DNA of 27,708 bases from a bacterium (GTDB lineage: Bacteria > Planctomycetota > J058 > JAJDCP01), in NCBI GenBank assembly GCA_030428695.1, contig JAUIEM010000086.1, positions 1 through 27,708 on the forward strand, given 5' to 3'. A program made the position numbers and the translations under genes. Numbering within the stretch: the stretch's first letter is position 1; each line of letters begins with the position of its first letter. Of the stretch, positions 16,262-24,106 are shown piece after piece. The notes under the pieces are model-generated. The model saw nothing but the letters and a program-made list of their open reading frames with translations, searched no databases and was not told the origin of the DNA.

Positions 16262-17077
16262 CTACTCCGCGCTCGGCAGGGCGCAGGTGACCAGCAGCGG
16301 GCGGTGCTCGGTCGGCACATCGCGCTCGACCCATGCCCGCTCGACCGTCAGCCCGCGGACGAACACCCAGTCGCGGGCGATGCCTTCCTCGCGAAAGCGC
16401 CCGTCGTCCCCGCTGTCCGCGAAGCTGACCACCTCGAGGCCCGTGGTCAGCTGCTGGACCAGCTCGAGACGGGCGACGTCCCAGGTGTTGAAGTCGCCGC
16501 CGAGCAGCACGGGCCCGGGGTGCGCGGCGATCGCGTCGAGGACCGGCTCGAGCTGGGCGCCGATGCGCTCCGCCTCGCCGGTGCGTAGGCAGTGCACGTT
16601 CGCGACCAGCAGCGTGTCCGCGCCGCCGGCGAAGGGGTGCCAGGTCAGGATCGCCGTCTTCGGCTGCAGCCAGTACTCCCAGCTCTCCGTGCGCAAGGCC
16701 TGCGCGGTGCCGGGGGCGGGGCTGCCGGTCGCGACCCCGTTGTCACCCTGGCTGTCGCCGAAGGACAGGGAGAAGCTCCAGGTCCAGGCCGCGTCGGCGG
16801 TGATCTCCTCGTCGCGACCCGGAGGGATCTCCTGGACCAGGGCGAGCGCGCAGCTCTCGGCGGCGACCAGGGAGCGGAAGCGCTCCCCGCTTCCCCAGCC
16901 CTCGCTGCGCCCCTTGCCGAGGTTCCAGACGAGAGCGGTGAAGCGGGTCGGCAGGGGCTCGCTCGAGCTGCCCTCGCGGACCTCGAGGATGTCGGCGTCC
17001 GGAATCGTCCGGCAGCCCATGCAGACAGAGGCGGCGAGTGCGACCAGCGCCCATCGTCCCAGGTTCCAGCTCGCCAC
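16262..17077 (-). CDS. lipoprotein of the endonuclease/exonuclease/phosphatase family, YafD-like
   Basis: The 271-residue product has a signal with lipobox VCMGC (Cys22) and then a complete EEP metal-dependent hydrolase domain: VWNLGKG (Asn52), VQEI (Glu83), NVHCLR (His162), GGDFNTWD (Asp195, Asn197), RDWVFVRGL (Asp236) and EHRPLLV (His258). The order and wording match E. coli YafD more closely than exonuclease III or sphingomyelinases. The lipid anchor places it at the envelope, so nucleic acid, phospholipid or phosphoester substrates outside the cytosol are possible. GTG 17077 follows GGGGAGG at a spacing of 7 and gives a clean signal peptide; ATG 17113 is an in-frame alternative. It is the third gene after the nicotinamidase-like and beta-helix genes on the same strand. 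Confidence 0.85.
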   Translation of the reverse strand: MASWNLGRWALVALAASVCMGCRTIPDADILEVREGSSSEPLPTRFTALVWNLGKGRSEGWGSGERFRSLVAAESCALALVQEIPPGRDEEITADAAWTWSFSLSFGDSQGDNGVATGSPAPGTAQALRTESWEYWLQPKTAILTWHPFAGGADTLLVANVHCLRTGEAERIGAQLEPVLDAIAAHPGPVLLGGDFNTWDVARLELVQQLTTGLEVVSFADSGDDGRFREEGIARDWVFVRGLTVERAWVERDVPTEHRPLLVTCALPSAE

Positions 17078-17112
17078 GGCACGTCCTCCCCGCAGGTTGC
17101 CAGACCGTAGCA

Positions 17113-17130
17113 TCTTCCGCGTCCGGAAGA
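17113..17130 (-). terminator. hairpin after the beta-helix gene, possible weak terminator
   Basis: TCTTCCG (17113-17119) and CGGAAGA (17124-17130) form a perfect 7-bp stem with a 4-base loop. It starts 6 bases after the stop of the beta-helix gene on the minus strand. No T-run follows, so it may instead shape translation of the next gene, whose alternative ATG lies at its edge. Confidence 0.3.
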
Positions 17131-17136
17131 CAATCC

Positions 17137-18780
17137 TCAACGCGCCAGCTTGCGCGTCAAGGTGCCGACGAACAGCGCGCTGCACAGCACCCCCGCCAGG
17201 TGGGCGAAGGGCGCGAGCTGGCCGGGCAGGCTGAGGGGCGCGACCGGCGGCGTCGCCAGCGGCGCCCCGCTGGTCCACGCCAGGGCCGTGCGCAATGCCG
17301 CTCCCGGGCCGAGGGGCGTGGGAAAGGCCGCCGGCTCCAGCCAGCAGGCCAGCCCGGTCAGGAGCACGACCGCGAGGAAGCAACCGAGCACCCGGCCCGG
17401 CCGCAGCCCGTAGCCGCAGGTCGCCGCGAGCAGCAGCCACTCCGCCCCCGCCAGCAGGCCCCCCAGCCCGCCCCATCGCCGGGCGAGCAGCCGCCGCTTG
17501 GCGCGGTGGGCGGCCAGGATCACCTGGTCCATCGCCGCGTAGGCGTTGTCGAGCTCGAGCCAGGGCCGCAACACCCGGCAAGCCACGAGGGCCTCGTCCG
17601 GCGCCGCCGGCAGGGCCTCCGCGAGCACCTCCCAGGCCAGCCGGGGATGGGCCGCCCGCGCCCCCGCCAGCTGCAGGGGGCCCGCCAGCAGGCGCGGGGT
17701 GAGCTCGAGGCGCGCCTCGCACAGCGCGCCCCGCAGGTCGAGGCCGCCGAGCTCGGCGCCGCCGAGGTCGACGTCCCCGCGCACCCGCGCCCCCCGCAGG
17801 CTGGACCCGTCCACCACCGTGGCGCCCGCCAGCCGCAGCCCCCCGAGGCGCGCGCCGCCGAGGTCGAGCGTGGCGAGCTCCGCCCCGTCGAGGGCGAGCG
17901 TGCCGCCGACCTCGAGGCCGGCGGCCCCGACCTCTCCGAGCCGCGCCCCCCGCGCGGAGAGGCTCTCGGCGACCCGCGCGTCGGCCAGCTGCAGTCCCGC
18001 CTCGCAGGTGGACGCGGCGAGCTCGAGCGCGGCGCACTCCAGCTCCGCCGCCTGCAGCCGTCCCGCCAGCTGGATGCCCCGGGCGTCGATGCGCCCGCAG
18101 CGCAGCCGCACGAGGTCGACCCGGCCCTCTCCGCGCAGCCGGCGCAGCTCGAGCGTGCCCAGGCTGGCGTCGCGCAGGCTGAGGCTCCCCCCGAGCCGCG
18201 CGTCCCGCAGCTGGACCGCCCCGGGCACGCGGGCCGCGCGCAGCTCGAGCCCGGCCGCGGCGACGAGGCCGGGGGCCGTGACCGCCGCGGCCCGCAGCCG
18301 CGAGAGGTCGATCCAGCCGCGGACCTCGGCGCCGTCGAGGCGCAGGGCTCCGCCGACCTCGAGGCCGACCAGCTCGAGGCCCTGGGCGAGGGACAGCCCG
18401 GTCAGGCTCAGCCCGCCGTCGAGCGTCCCGAGGATCTTCAGCTCGTGCCCGCAGCGCGCGCCGTCCGCGGTCAGGGACCCGAGCTCGACATCGACCAGCT
18501 CGACCAGCCCGCCGCAGCTCGCCGCGTCGAGGCGCAGCGCCCCCGCGACCCGCAGCCCGTGGGCCTGCAGGCCGCCGAGCCGGGCCTCCGCGAGCAGCAG
18601 CCGGCCGCCGACCTCGACCTCGTCGAGGCGCAGGATTCCCTCGACCTCCAGACCCCGCAGGTCGAGGTCGCCGGGGAAGCGGCCGCGCAGGTGAAGGGCC
18701 GGCAGCGTCGCGCCGGGCGCCGGCACGGGATCGCCCAGGCCGTCGGCCGCCGGCCTGTCGAGGACGTGCAGGGTTCTCAT
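17137..18780 (-). CDS. beta-helix (pentapeptide-like) repeat protein with C-terminal membrane module
   Basis: The 547-residue product has about 340 residues (25-370) of repeats with a period near 20, of the form GxLxLxGAxLGGLxL (for example VGGALRLDGAEVRGWIDL and LDLGGARLGGLRLAGATV), expected to coil into a right-handed beta-helix related to pentapeptide-repeat proteins. A helical linker (about 375-435, with DNAYAAMDQVILAAHRAKRR) leads to hydrophobic segments at 440-457, 463-482 and 522-541. This tail, including CGYGLRPGRVLG and LFVGTLTRKLAR, resembles the two-helix channel-like module found after pentapeptide repeats in other bacteria. The expected pore loop is replaced by a Pro/Ala-rich stretch with no TVGYG or TxGFG filter. 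ATG 18780 overlaps the upstream stop as ATGA. It is an inner-membrane protein with the repeat probably cytosolic. Its role is unknown. Confidence 0.82.
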   Translation of the reverse strand: MRTLHVLDRPAADGLGDPVPAPGATLPALHLRGRFPGDLDLRGLEVEGILRLDEVEVGGRLLLAEARLGGLQAHGLRVAGALRLDAASCGGLVELVDVELGSLTADGARCGHELKILGTLDGGLSLTGLSLAQGLELVGLEVGGALRLDGAEVRGWIDLSRLRAAAVTAPGLVAAAGLELRAARVPGAVQLRDARLGGSLSLRDASLGTLELRRLRGEGRVDLVRLRCGRIDARGIQLAGRLQAAELECAALELAASTCEAGLQLADARVAESLSARGARLGEVGAAGLEVGGTLALDGAELATLDLGGARLGGLRLAGATVVDGSSLRGARVRGDVDLGGAELGGLDLRGALCEARLELTPRLLAGPLQLAGARAAHPRLAWEVLAEALPAAPDEALVACRVLRPWLELDNAYAAMDQVILAAHRAKRRLLARRWGGLGGLLAGAEWLLLAATCGYGLRPGRVLGCFLAVVLLTGLACWLEPAAFPTPLGPGAALRTALAWTSGAPLATPPVAPLSLPGQLAPFAHLAGVLCSALFVGTLTRKLAR

Positions 18781-19466
18781 CGCCAGCGCCTCCCGGTCGG
18801 CTGTGGCACCGGCTTCCTGCCCATCCAGCGCAGGTAGTCGGGGATCTCGTCGAACACGCGGTAGCCGAGCGCGCGCAGCTTGCGCAGAGCGTAGATGTGG
18901 TCGTCCCGGCGGGGGCTGGCGCACAGGGGCCCGCAGACCGCGACCTGCGTGAAGCGCGGCGGCAGGGTGGTCAGGTTGAGCAGCAGGTACTCGACCTTGA
19001 CGTGGGTCCAGACCCCGAACACCCCGACCCGCACGCGCTCGGGCCGGGTCGCGCCGACCACCTCGCTGAGCAGATCCGCGTAGCGGGGGCTGGCGGCGAC
19101 GTTGAGGGAGTTCGCTCGCAGCACGTGGGTGCGCCGGTGCCAGCGCAGCTCCTCGAGGGCGCCGACCAGCCGCGCGCCCGGGCTGCCCTTGACGCAGTGC
19201 GGGCCGAACACCGGGAACTCCTCGCAGGAGGCCGGATGCCAGTCCTCGTCGAGGACCAGGTGGCAGGGCGGATCGTCGACGGCCATCAGCGCCTGCACCG
19301 TGTCGACGTAGGGGTCCGGGCTGCCGGGCAGGCGGTCCCCCCGCAGCCGCCGCAGCGCGCTCGCGCCGACGTGCAGCTTGTGGCTCGGCTGGCCGCCGCA
19401 GTGCAGCCGGCCGATGAAGTCGACCTGGGGGCAGACCAGGAACTGGATGCTCTTGTCGAAGTCCAT
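18777..19466 (-). CDS. nicotinamidase/isochorismatase-fold protein lacking the catalytic cysteine
   Basis: The 229-residue product follows nicotinamidase closely. The N-terminal strand has the expected Asp (FLVCPQVDFIG, Asp16), LDEDWHPASCEEF matches the metal-site DWHP region, and FGPHCVKGSPGARL (88-100) matches the HCVxGTPGA signature. At the nucleophile position, however, where TDVCV is expected, the sequence reads GVWTHVKVEY: the Cys is Lys157 and the Asp is His155. The catalytic Lys region is also altered (VLRANSLN). So the fold is clear but the Asp-Lys-Cys triad is broken, and amide hydrolysis by the usual route is unlikely. It may bind a nicotinamide-like or other ligand. ATG 19466 has GGAGG 8 bases upstream. 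It is co-translated with the beta-helix membrane protein. Confidence 0.82.
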   Translation of the reverse strand: MDFDKSIQFLVCPQVDFIGRLHCGGQPSHKLHVGASALRRLRGDRLPGSPDPYVDTVQALMAVDDPPCHLVLDEDWHPASCEEFPVFGPHCVKGSPGARLVGALEELRWHRRTHVLRANSLNVAASPRYADLLSEVVGATRPERVRVGVFGVWTHVKVEYLLLNLTTLPPRFTQVAVCGPLCASPRRDDHIYALRKLRALGYRVFDEIPDYLRWMGRKPVPQPTGRRWR

Positions 19467-19541
19467 GGGATGTTCCTCCGCGGCAAAGAAGAGCCGGGCT
19501 GCCGTGATCTTGCACGCGCCCGGAAAACTCCTCCGCGGCCC

Positions 19542-19570
19542 TCGGCAAGACCCCGCGCGGTGCGTAGGAT
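19542..19570 (+). promoter_or_regulatory. candidate promoter for the sulfotransferase gene
   Basis: TCGGCA (19542-19547), 17 bases, TAGGAT (19565-19570). Transcription would start near 19577, giving a very short leader made almost only of the Shine-Dalgarno GGGAGGA before ATG 19587. Confidence 0.32.
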
Positions 19571-19586
19571 CTGCCTGGGAGGAAGC

Positions 19587-20519
19587 ATGCCCGACCAGAG
19601 CATCGCGCGCACCGGCCCCCGGCCGATCGACCTCGCCCACCTGCGGATGTGGGCCGCCCGCACCCTGCGCTTCGACCGCCGGCACTACCGCGCCGCGCCG
19701 GAGCCGCTCAGCCTGGGCCGGGTCACGCGCTCGCTGTTCCCCGCGCTGCGGAGGCCGCTGTTCATCATCGGCACCCCGCGCTCCGGCACGACCTTCCTCG
19801 GCCGCTGCGTCGCCGCCCTGCCCGGAGTTTCCTACCACCACGAGCCGGTCGCGACCCGGGCGGCCACGCGCTACGTCTACGAGGGCCTGTGGAGCTTCGC
19901 CTTCGCGCGCCGCTTCTACCGCGCGGTCTACGCCTGGCTCGCGCGGGTGCACCTCGCCGGGCACCGGCGCTTCGTCGAGAAGACGCCGCGCAACGCCCTG
20001 ATCATCCCCTTCCTCGCGCGGGCCTTCCCCGGCGCGCAGTTCCTCCACATCCTGCGGGACGGCCGCGACGTCGCCTGCTCGCTGCGGGAGAAGCCCTGGC
20101 TCAGCGCGCGGATGGACGGGAGCGGGCTGTTCGGCATCGACGGCTACCCCCAGGGCAGCAGCCCGCGCTTCTGGGTCGAGCCCCACCGGCGCGCGGAGTT
20201 CGCCTCGACCACCGACCTGCACCGGGCCCTCTGGTGCTGGCGGCGCTACACCGAGCGGGCCCTGCGCGACGGCCCCCGGCTCGGGCCCGGCCGCTACCTG
20301 CGCATCCGCTACGCCCGGCTGGTCCGGGAGCCGGAGGAGGTCGCCGGCCGGGTGCTGGACTTCCTCGGCGTCACGGCTCCCGCCGCCCGCGAGGCCTTCC
20401 GCGCCGTCGCCCGCACCGCCTCGGACGCCTCCCTCGGCCGCTGGCAGGTGCTGACCCCGGCCGAGCGCGCGCTGGTGGAGCGGGAAGCGGGGGAGCTGCT
20501 GGGAATGTTGTTCGGGTAG
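19587..20519 (+). CDS. PAPS-dependent sulfotransferase
   Basis: The 310-residue product transfers a sulfuryl group from 3'-phosphoadenosine-5'-phosphosulfate to an unknown acceptor. The 5'-phosphosulfate loop is IIGTPRSGTTFLG (60-72). EKTPRN (131-136) and the 3'-phosphate motif LRDGRDVACSL (156-166) follow at normal spacing. The C-terminal LRIRYARLVREPEEVAGRVLDFLGV is the usual family ending. No membrane anchor is predicted, so it is a soluble cytosolic enzyme. The start is firm (GGGAGGAAGC before ATG). It is monocistronic, divergent from the nicotinamidase-like gene and convergent with the aldehyde dehydrogenase gene. The acceptor could be a carbohydrate, lipid or small metabolite; none is indicated by neighbours. 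Confidence 0.92.
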   Translation: MPDQSIARTGPRPIDLAHLRMWAARTLRFDRRHYRAAPEPLSLGRVTRSLFPALRRPLFIIGTPRSGTTFLGRCVAALPGVSYHHEPVATRAATRYVYEGLWSFAFARRFYRAVYAWLARVHLAGHRRFVEKTPRNALIIPFLARAFPGAQFLHILRDGRDVACSLREKPWLSARMDGSGLFGIDGYPQGSSPRFWVEPHRRAEFASTTDLHRALWCWRRYTERALRDGPRLGPGRYLRIRYARLVREPEEVAGRVLDFLGVTAPAAREAFRAVARTASDASLGRWQVLTPAERALVEREAGELLGMLFG

Positions 20520-20534
20520 GGGGGTGGGATCGGG

Positions 20535-20564
20535 CCCGATCCCGATCCCGATCCCGATCCCGAT
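20535..20564. repeat. five perfect tandem copies of CCCGAT
   Basis: Five uninterrupted 6-base units fill part of the 83-base convergent gap between the sulfotransferase and aldehyde dehydrogenase genes. The preceding GATCGGG is an inverted form of the unit, so a hairpin could form. Related degenerate hexamers lie at 7741-7888, also between convergent genes. Confidence 0.85.
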
Positions 20565-20602
20565 GGAAGTCAGCTCACCCGCGAACGCGCCTCCCCCGCC
20601 CC

Positions 20603-22090
20603 CTACCCCCGCAGGTGCCAGGCCTTCGGCCGGGTGAAGCTCGCGATCCCCTCGTAGCCGAGCGTCACCCCCCGCCCGGAGTGCCCGCGCCCGCTCCACG
20701 GCAGCTGGGGGCTGACCCGGTCGCAGCAGTTCCAGTAGGCGCTGCCGACCTCGAGCTGGGCGAGCAGCGCCTTGGTCGCTTCGCGCTTCAGCCCTTCCTG
20801 TGAGCCACACAGGTTGCAAGGCAAGATCGGAAACGCGAGCTCCTCGGCGAGCTCGGCGAGGCGCGCCTCCTCGCACTCGATCAAGGGCCGGATCACCTCG
20901 AAGCGGCCGTCGTCGGGGGTGTAGACCGACGCGGTCAGGCCGTAGTCGGTGTCGGCCATGCAGGCGAGGGCCTCGGCGTCGTCCTCGACGGCCATGATCC
21001 CGATCAGGGGGCCGAAGCTCTCCTCGCGCATCACCCGCATGCTCTGGTCGACGTCGACCAGCACCCCGGGCTCGTAGAAGTTCCCCGGCCCGGCCCGGCG
21101 CTTCCCGCCGCAGACCAGGCGCGCACCCTTGGCCAGGGCGTCGGCAATCTGGGCGTCGAGCAGGTCGGCCTGGGAGGAGCGGGTCAGCGGTCCGAGGCTG
21201 GTCTGCTCGGCCAGGGGGTCGCCCATCACCAGGGCCTGGACCCCGGCGACGAAGGCGGCGACGAAGTTCCCGAAGATCTCCTTGGCGACGTAGATGCGCT
21301 CGACCGCGCAGCAGCTCTGGCCCGCGTTGTAGAAGGACCCGCCGACCAGGGAGGCCGCCGCGAGGACCGGGTCGGCGTCGGCGCACACGTAGGCGGGGTC
21401 CTTGCCGCCGAGCTCGAGCTGCAGGGGCAGGAGCCGCCCGGCGAGGGCGCGGGCGATGCTCGCGCCGGTCGGGTAGGAGCCGGTGAAGAACACGCCGTCG
21501 AGGTCCTGCTGCAAGAGCGCCGCCCCCGCGCCTCCCGCGCCGATCACCGGCACGAAGACGTCCTCGGGGACGCCCGCCGCGTGCAGCAGCCGGGCGATGT
21601 GCCGGCCGGTCAGGGTCGCGTGCTCGGAGGGCTTGTACAGCACGGTGTTGCCGCACAGGAGCGCGGGCAGGATCACGTTGCAGCCGACGAACCACGGGTA
21701 GTTCCAGGCCGAGATGCAGGCGACCGCGCCGAGCGGCTCGCGGCTGATCTCCTCGCGCGTGCCCTTGCGCGGCGCGAGCACGTGGCCGCGCAGCACGTTC
21801 GGCGTCTCGCGCAGGAAGAAGTCGACGCGCTCCGGGGTCGCCGCGAGCTCGGCGCGGGCCTCGCGGATCGGCTTGCCGGTCTCGAGGGTCAGCGTGCGGG
21901 CGAGCTCGTCGGCCTCGAGCTCGAGGGCGAGGCGGAAGGTCTGCAGGCAGGCCTGGCGCTGCGCGTAGGGTGTGTAGCGCCAGGTCAGGCGGGCGGCGCG
22001 GGCGCGGGCGACGCGGGCCGCGACCTCGGTCGGGCTGTGCTCGTCGACCTCCTCGAGCAGCGCGCCGGTCGCCGGGTTGAGGATCCGCAT
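20603..22090 (-). CDS. NAD(P)-dependent aldehyde dehydrogenase carrying a TtcA-like insertion
   Basis: The 495-residue enzyme should oxidise an aldehyde to the acid. Conserved landmarks are [10 protein letters not shown] (Asn130), YKPSEHA (Lys153), LELGGKDP (base Glu226), [11 protein letters not shown] (nucleophile Cys260), ESFGP (357-361) and the closing [19 protein letters not shown] and PKAWHLR, which define a clade often paired with iron alcohol dehydrogenases. Between VYTPD and [14 protein letters not shown], where relatives have only a few residues, there are about 48 extra residues (393-440). These read like TtcA and contain CNLCGS (Cys425, Cys428). The insertion keeps frame and all active-site residues, but lies in the C-terminal part of the NAD/catalytic core, so activity may be affected. 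ATG 22090 overlaps the stop of the alcohol dehydrogenase gene as TGATG. The stop is TAG. Confidence 0.92.
   Translation of the reverse strand: MRILNPATGALLEEVDEHSPTEVAARVARARAARLTWRYTPYAQRQACLQTFRLALELEADELARTLTLETGKPIREARAELAATPERVDFFLRETPNVLRGHVLAPRKGTREEISREPLGAVACISAWNYPWFVGCNVILPALLCGNTVLYKPSEHATLTGRHIARLLHAAGVPEDVFVPVIGAGGAGAALLQQDLDGVFFTGSYPTGASIARALAGRLLPLQLELGGKDPAYVCADADPVLAAASLVGGSFYNAGQSCCAVERIYVAKEIFGNFVAAFVAGVQALVMGDPLAEQTSLGPLTRSSQADLLDAQIADALAKGARLVCGGKRRAGPGNFYEPGVLVDVDQSMRVMREESFGPLIGIMAVEDDAEALACMADTDYGLTASVYTPDDGRFEVIRPLIECEEARLAELAEELAFPILPCNLCGSQEGLKREATKALLAQLEVGSAYWNCCDRVSPQLPWSGRGHSGRGVTLGYEGIASFTRPKAWHLRG
20771..20914 (-). other. in-frame segment resembling the TtcA 4Fe-4S region, embedded in the aldehyde dehydrogenase gene
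   Basis: Residues 393-440 of the aldehyde dehydrogenase begin [11 protein letters not shown] and continue through [12 protein letters not shown] to LKREATK. In E. coli TtcA the matching stretch runs SDDGKHIVIRPL, then [12 protein letters not shown] and LQRQV, in the same order and with the same spacing; this comparison is from memory. The two cysteines correspond to the second CxxC of TtcA that helps bind its iron-sulfur cluster. By hand count the right end (20771-20840) is about 60% GC, below the surrounding gene, with codons such as TTG, TCA and TGT that are rare nearby. The PP-loop ATPase part of TtcA is absent. Confidence 0.75.
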
Positions 22091-23262
22091 CACACCTCCC
22101 CCCGGAACGCGCGCCCGATCAGCTCGACGAGATCGGCTCGGCTGACGGGCCGCGGGTTCGTCGCGTGGCAGCCGTCGGCGAGGGAGCCGTCGACCAGCGC
22201 GTCGAGCTGCTCGTCCGTGACTCCCGCCGCGGCGAGGTCGGCGGGGATGCCGATCTGCGCCCGCAGGCCGCGCAGCCAGGCGATGAAGGCCTCCGGGCCG
22301 GGCGCGGGCAGGCGGGCGGCGAGCGCGAGGTCGGTCAGGCGGGCGGCGCAGGCGGGGGCGTTGTACTCCATCGCCCAGGGCAGCAGGACCGCGTTCGCCA
22401 GCCCGTGGTGCAGGCCGGCCACGGCGGACAGGGCGTGCGCGACCGAGTGGTTGACGCCGAGCCCCTTCTGGAAGGCGACGGCCCCCATGAAGGCGGCCTG
22501 CATCATCCGCCCCCGGGCCTCGAGATGCGGGGCGTTCGCCGGGCCTCCGCCGCGGGCGAAGCCGACGCAGGCGGCCAGGCTGTCGGCGACCAGGCGCACC
22601 CCCTGCCAGGCGATGCCGTCGCACATCGGGTGGTCGCCGGTCGCGAGATAGGCCTCGACGCAGTGGGTCAGGGCGTCCATGCCGGTCGTCGCGGTGATCG
22701 AGGCGGGCAGGCCGAGGGTCAGCTCCGGGTCGATCAGGGCCTGGACCGGCAGCAGCCGGGGGGCGAAGATCACCCGCTTGACGCCGGTATCATCCTCGGA
22801 GATCACCGCGCTGCGCCCGACCTCGCTGCCGGTGCCGGCGGTGGTCGGGATCGCGACCAGGTGCGGGAGCGGACCGTCGACCGGCGGCGCGTCCGGGCGT
22901 CCGTCCTCGTAGTCGAAGATGTCTCCGGGGTGGTGCAGCATCAGCGCGATCGCCTTGGCGACGTCCATCGCCGCCCCGCCGCCGAAGGCGATCACGGCGT
23001 CGGCGTCGTGGTCGCGGAAGGCCTCGACGCCGGCGGTGACCTGGGCGCGGCGGGGGTTCCCCCGGACGCCGGAGAAGACCCCGGCGGCAGCGCCCCCGTC
23101 GGCGAGCGAGGCCGCGAAGGAGCGGAAGACCGGCAGGGCCGCGAGGCCTTCGTCGGTGACGAGCAGCGGCCGCGCCAGGCCGCGGGCGGCGAGGTCGGGC
23201 AGCAGCGCGCGACGGGCTCCCGGGCCGAACACGATCGCGGTCGGGAAGGCGTAGGTTTGCAT
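22090..23262 (-). CDS. iron-containing (group III) alcohol dehydrogenase
   Basis: The 390-residue enzyme interconverts an alcohol and aldehyde or ketone with NAD(P). The nucleotide-binding stretch is [12 protein letters not shown] (93-104), followed by [10 protein letters not shown] (139-148). The four iron ligands expected from FucO-like enzymes are all seen: Asp196 and His200 in [10 protein letters not shown], His272 in NHSVAHAL and His286 in LHHGLAN. Length is typical. ATG 23262 is preceded by GGAGAG; the longer open frame upstream is not needed. The stop overlaps the aldehyde dehydrogenase start, so the pair is one operon that should take an alcohol through its aldehyde to a carboxylate. 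The substrate is not predictable from sequence. Confidence 0.94.
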   Translation of the reverse strand: MQTYAFPTAIVFGPGARRALLPDLAARGLARPLLVTDEGLAALPVFRSFAASLADGGAAAGVFSGVRGNPRRAQVTAGVEAFRDHDADAVIAFGGGAAMDVAKAIALMLHHPGDIFDYEDGRPDAPPVDGPLPHLVAIPTTAGTGSEVGRSAVISEDDTGVKRVIFAPRLLPVQALIDPELTLGLPASITATTGMDALTHCVEAYLATGDHPMCDGIAWQGVRLVADSLAACVGFARGGGPANAPHLEARGRMMQAAFMGAVAFQKGLGVNHSVAHALSAVAGLHHGLANAVLLPWAMEYNAPACAARLTDLALAARLPAPGPEAFIAWLRGLRAQIGIPADLAAAGVTDEQLDALVDGSLADGCHATNPRPVSRADLVELIGRAFRGEV

Positions 23263-23290
23263 CGGCTCTCCGGCGTGGCAGGATACGACC

Positions 23291-23318
23291 AGAATACGCC
23301 CCGCCGCCAAAATGTCGA
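23291..23318 (-). promoter_or_regulatory. candidate promoter for the alcohol/aldehyde dehydrogenase operon
   Basis: On the minus strand TCGACA (23318-23313), a 16-base spacer and TATTCT (23296-23291) match sigma-70 boxes at 5 and 4 of 6 positions. Transcription would start near 23284, about 20 bases before the ATG. It lies in the 82-base gap divergent from the HAD gene. Confidence 0.4.
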
Positions 23319-23344
23319 CGGGCTCCGGGAACAGCGGAGGAAGC

Positions 23345-24106
23345 ATGCTCCGGGCGATCACCTTCGACTTCTGGGACACCCTCGTCGCCGACGACTCCGA
23401 CGAGCCGGTCCGCGCGGCGCGCGGCCTGGCGCCGAAGTCCGAGGCCCGGCGCCGCCGCTTCCGGGCGTGCCTTGGAGCGGCCTACCCCGCGCTGCGGGAG
23501 GAGGCGCTCGACGCGGCCTGGGAGGAGGCCGGCCGCTGGTTCCGCAGGGAGTGGTACGAGCGCCAGCGCACGCCCGCGCTGCCGGCCCGCATCGCGCACG
23601 CCTGCGGCCTGCTCGGCGTCGCTCCTCCCCGCGGAGCCGGGGGACTGGCGGAGGCCCTCGGCCGGGACGAGGTCGACATCCCGCCGCGTCCGGCGCCGGG
23701 TGTGGTCGACTGCCTGCGCGCCCTGGCCGGGCGCTACCGGCTCGGCATCATCTCCGACACGGTGGTCACGCCCGCGAGCGGCCTACGGGAGATCCTGCGC
23801 GGTCACGGGCTGCTCGACTTCCTGACCCCCGAGGCGCTGATCTTCTCCGACGAGGCCGGCGCCTCCAAGCCTTCCCCGCAGGTCTTCGCCCGAGCCTGCG
23901 CCGCGCTCGGGGTCGAGCCGGGCGCGCTGGTGCATGTCGGCGACCGGGAGGAGAAGGACGTCGCCGGAGCGAGGTCCTCCGGCGCCCGGGCCGTCCTCTA
24001 CACCGGCGTCGTCGACCGCGGCGCGGGAAGCACCTCCGCCGACCTGGTGTGCGCCGACCTGCGCGCGCTGCCGGAGCAGCTCGCGGCGCTGGAGGCTGGG
24101 CTGTGA
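23345..24106 (+). CDS. HAD-superfamily hydrolase
   Basis: The 253-residue product has the four HAD motifs: FDFWDTL (nucleophile Asp8), IISDT (Ser137, Asp138), SKPSPQVF (Lys175) and HVGDREEKDVAGA (Asp200, Asp205). A helical cap lies between about 20 and 120. In motif I the usual second Asp of DxD is Trp10, with Asp11 one place later, the DxW(D/E/G)T form of one phosphoglycolate-phosphatase-like branch. It probably dephosphorylates a small metabolite. ATG 23345 follows GGAGGA and is preferred over the in-frame ATG about 33 bases upstream. The last codons overlap the start of the ligase gene as GTGA, suggesting coupled translation. The substrate is unknown. Confidence 0.88.
   Translation: MLRAITFDFWDTLVADDSDEPVRAARGLAPKSEARRRRFRACLGAAYPALREEALDAAWEEAGRWFRREWYERQRTPALPARIAHACGLLGVAPPRGAGGLAEALGRDEVDIPPRPAPGVVDCLRALAGRYRLGIISDTVVTPASGLREILRGHGLLDFLTPEALIFSDEAGASKPSPQVFARACAALGVEPGALVHVGDREEKDVAGARSSGARAVLYTGVVDRGAGSTSADLVCADLRALPEQLAALEAGL

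Noticed and set aside
18777..18780. Frameshift between the nicotinamidase-like and beta-helix genes
   Set aside because: The 4-base ATGA overlap is a normal stop-start junction, and both proteins have complete ends.
22165..24102. Long upstream extension of the ligase frame
   Set aside because: The frame is open only by composition. The extension is antisense to the alcohol dehydrogenase and out of frame with the HAD gene, and family similarity starts at GTG 24103.
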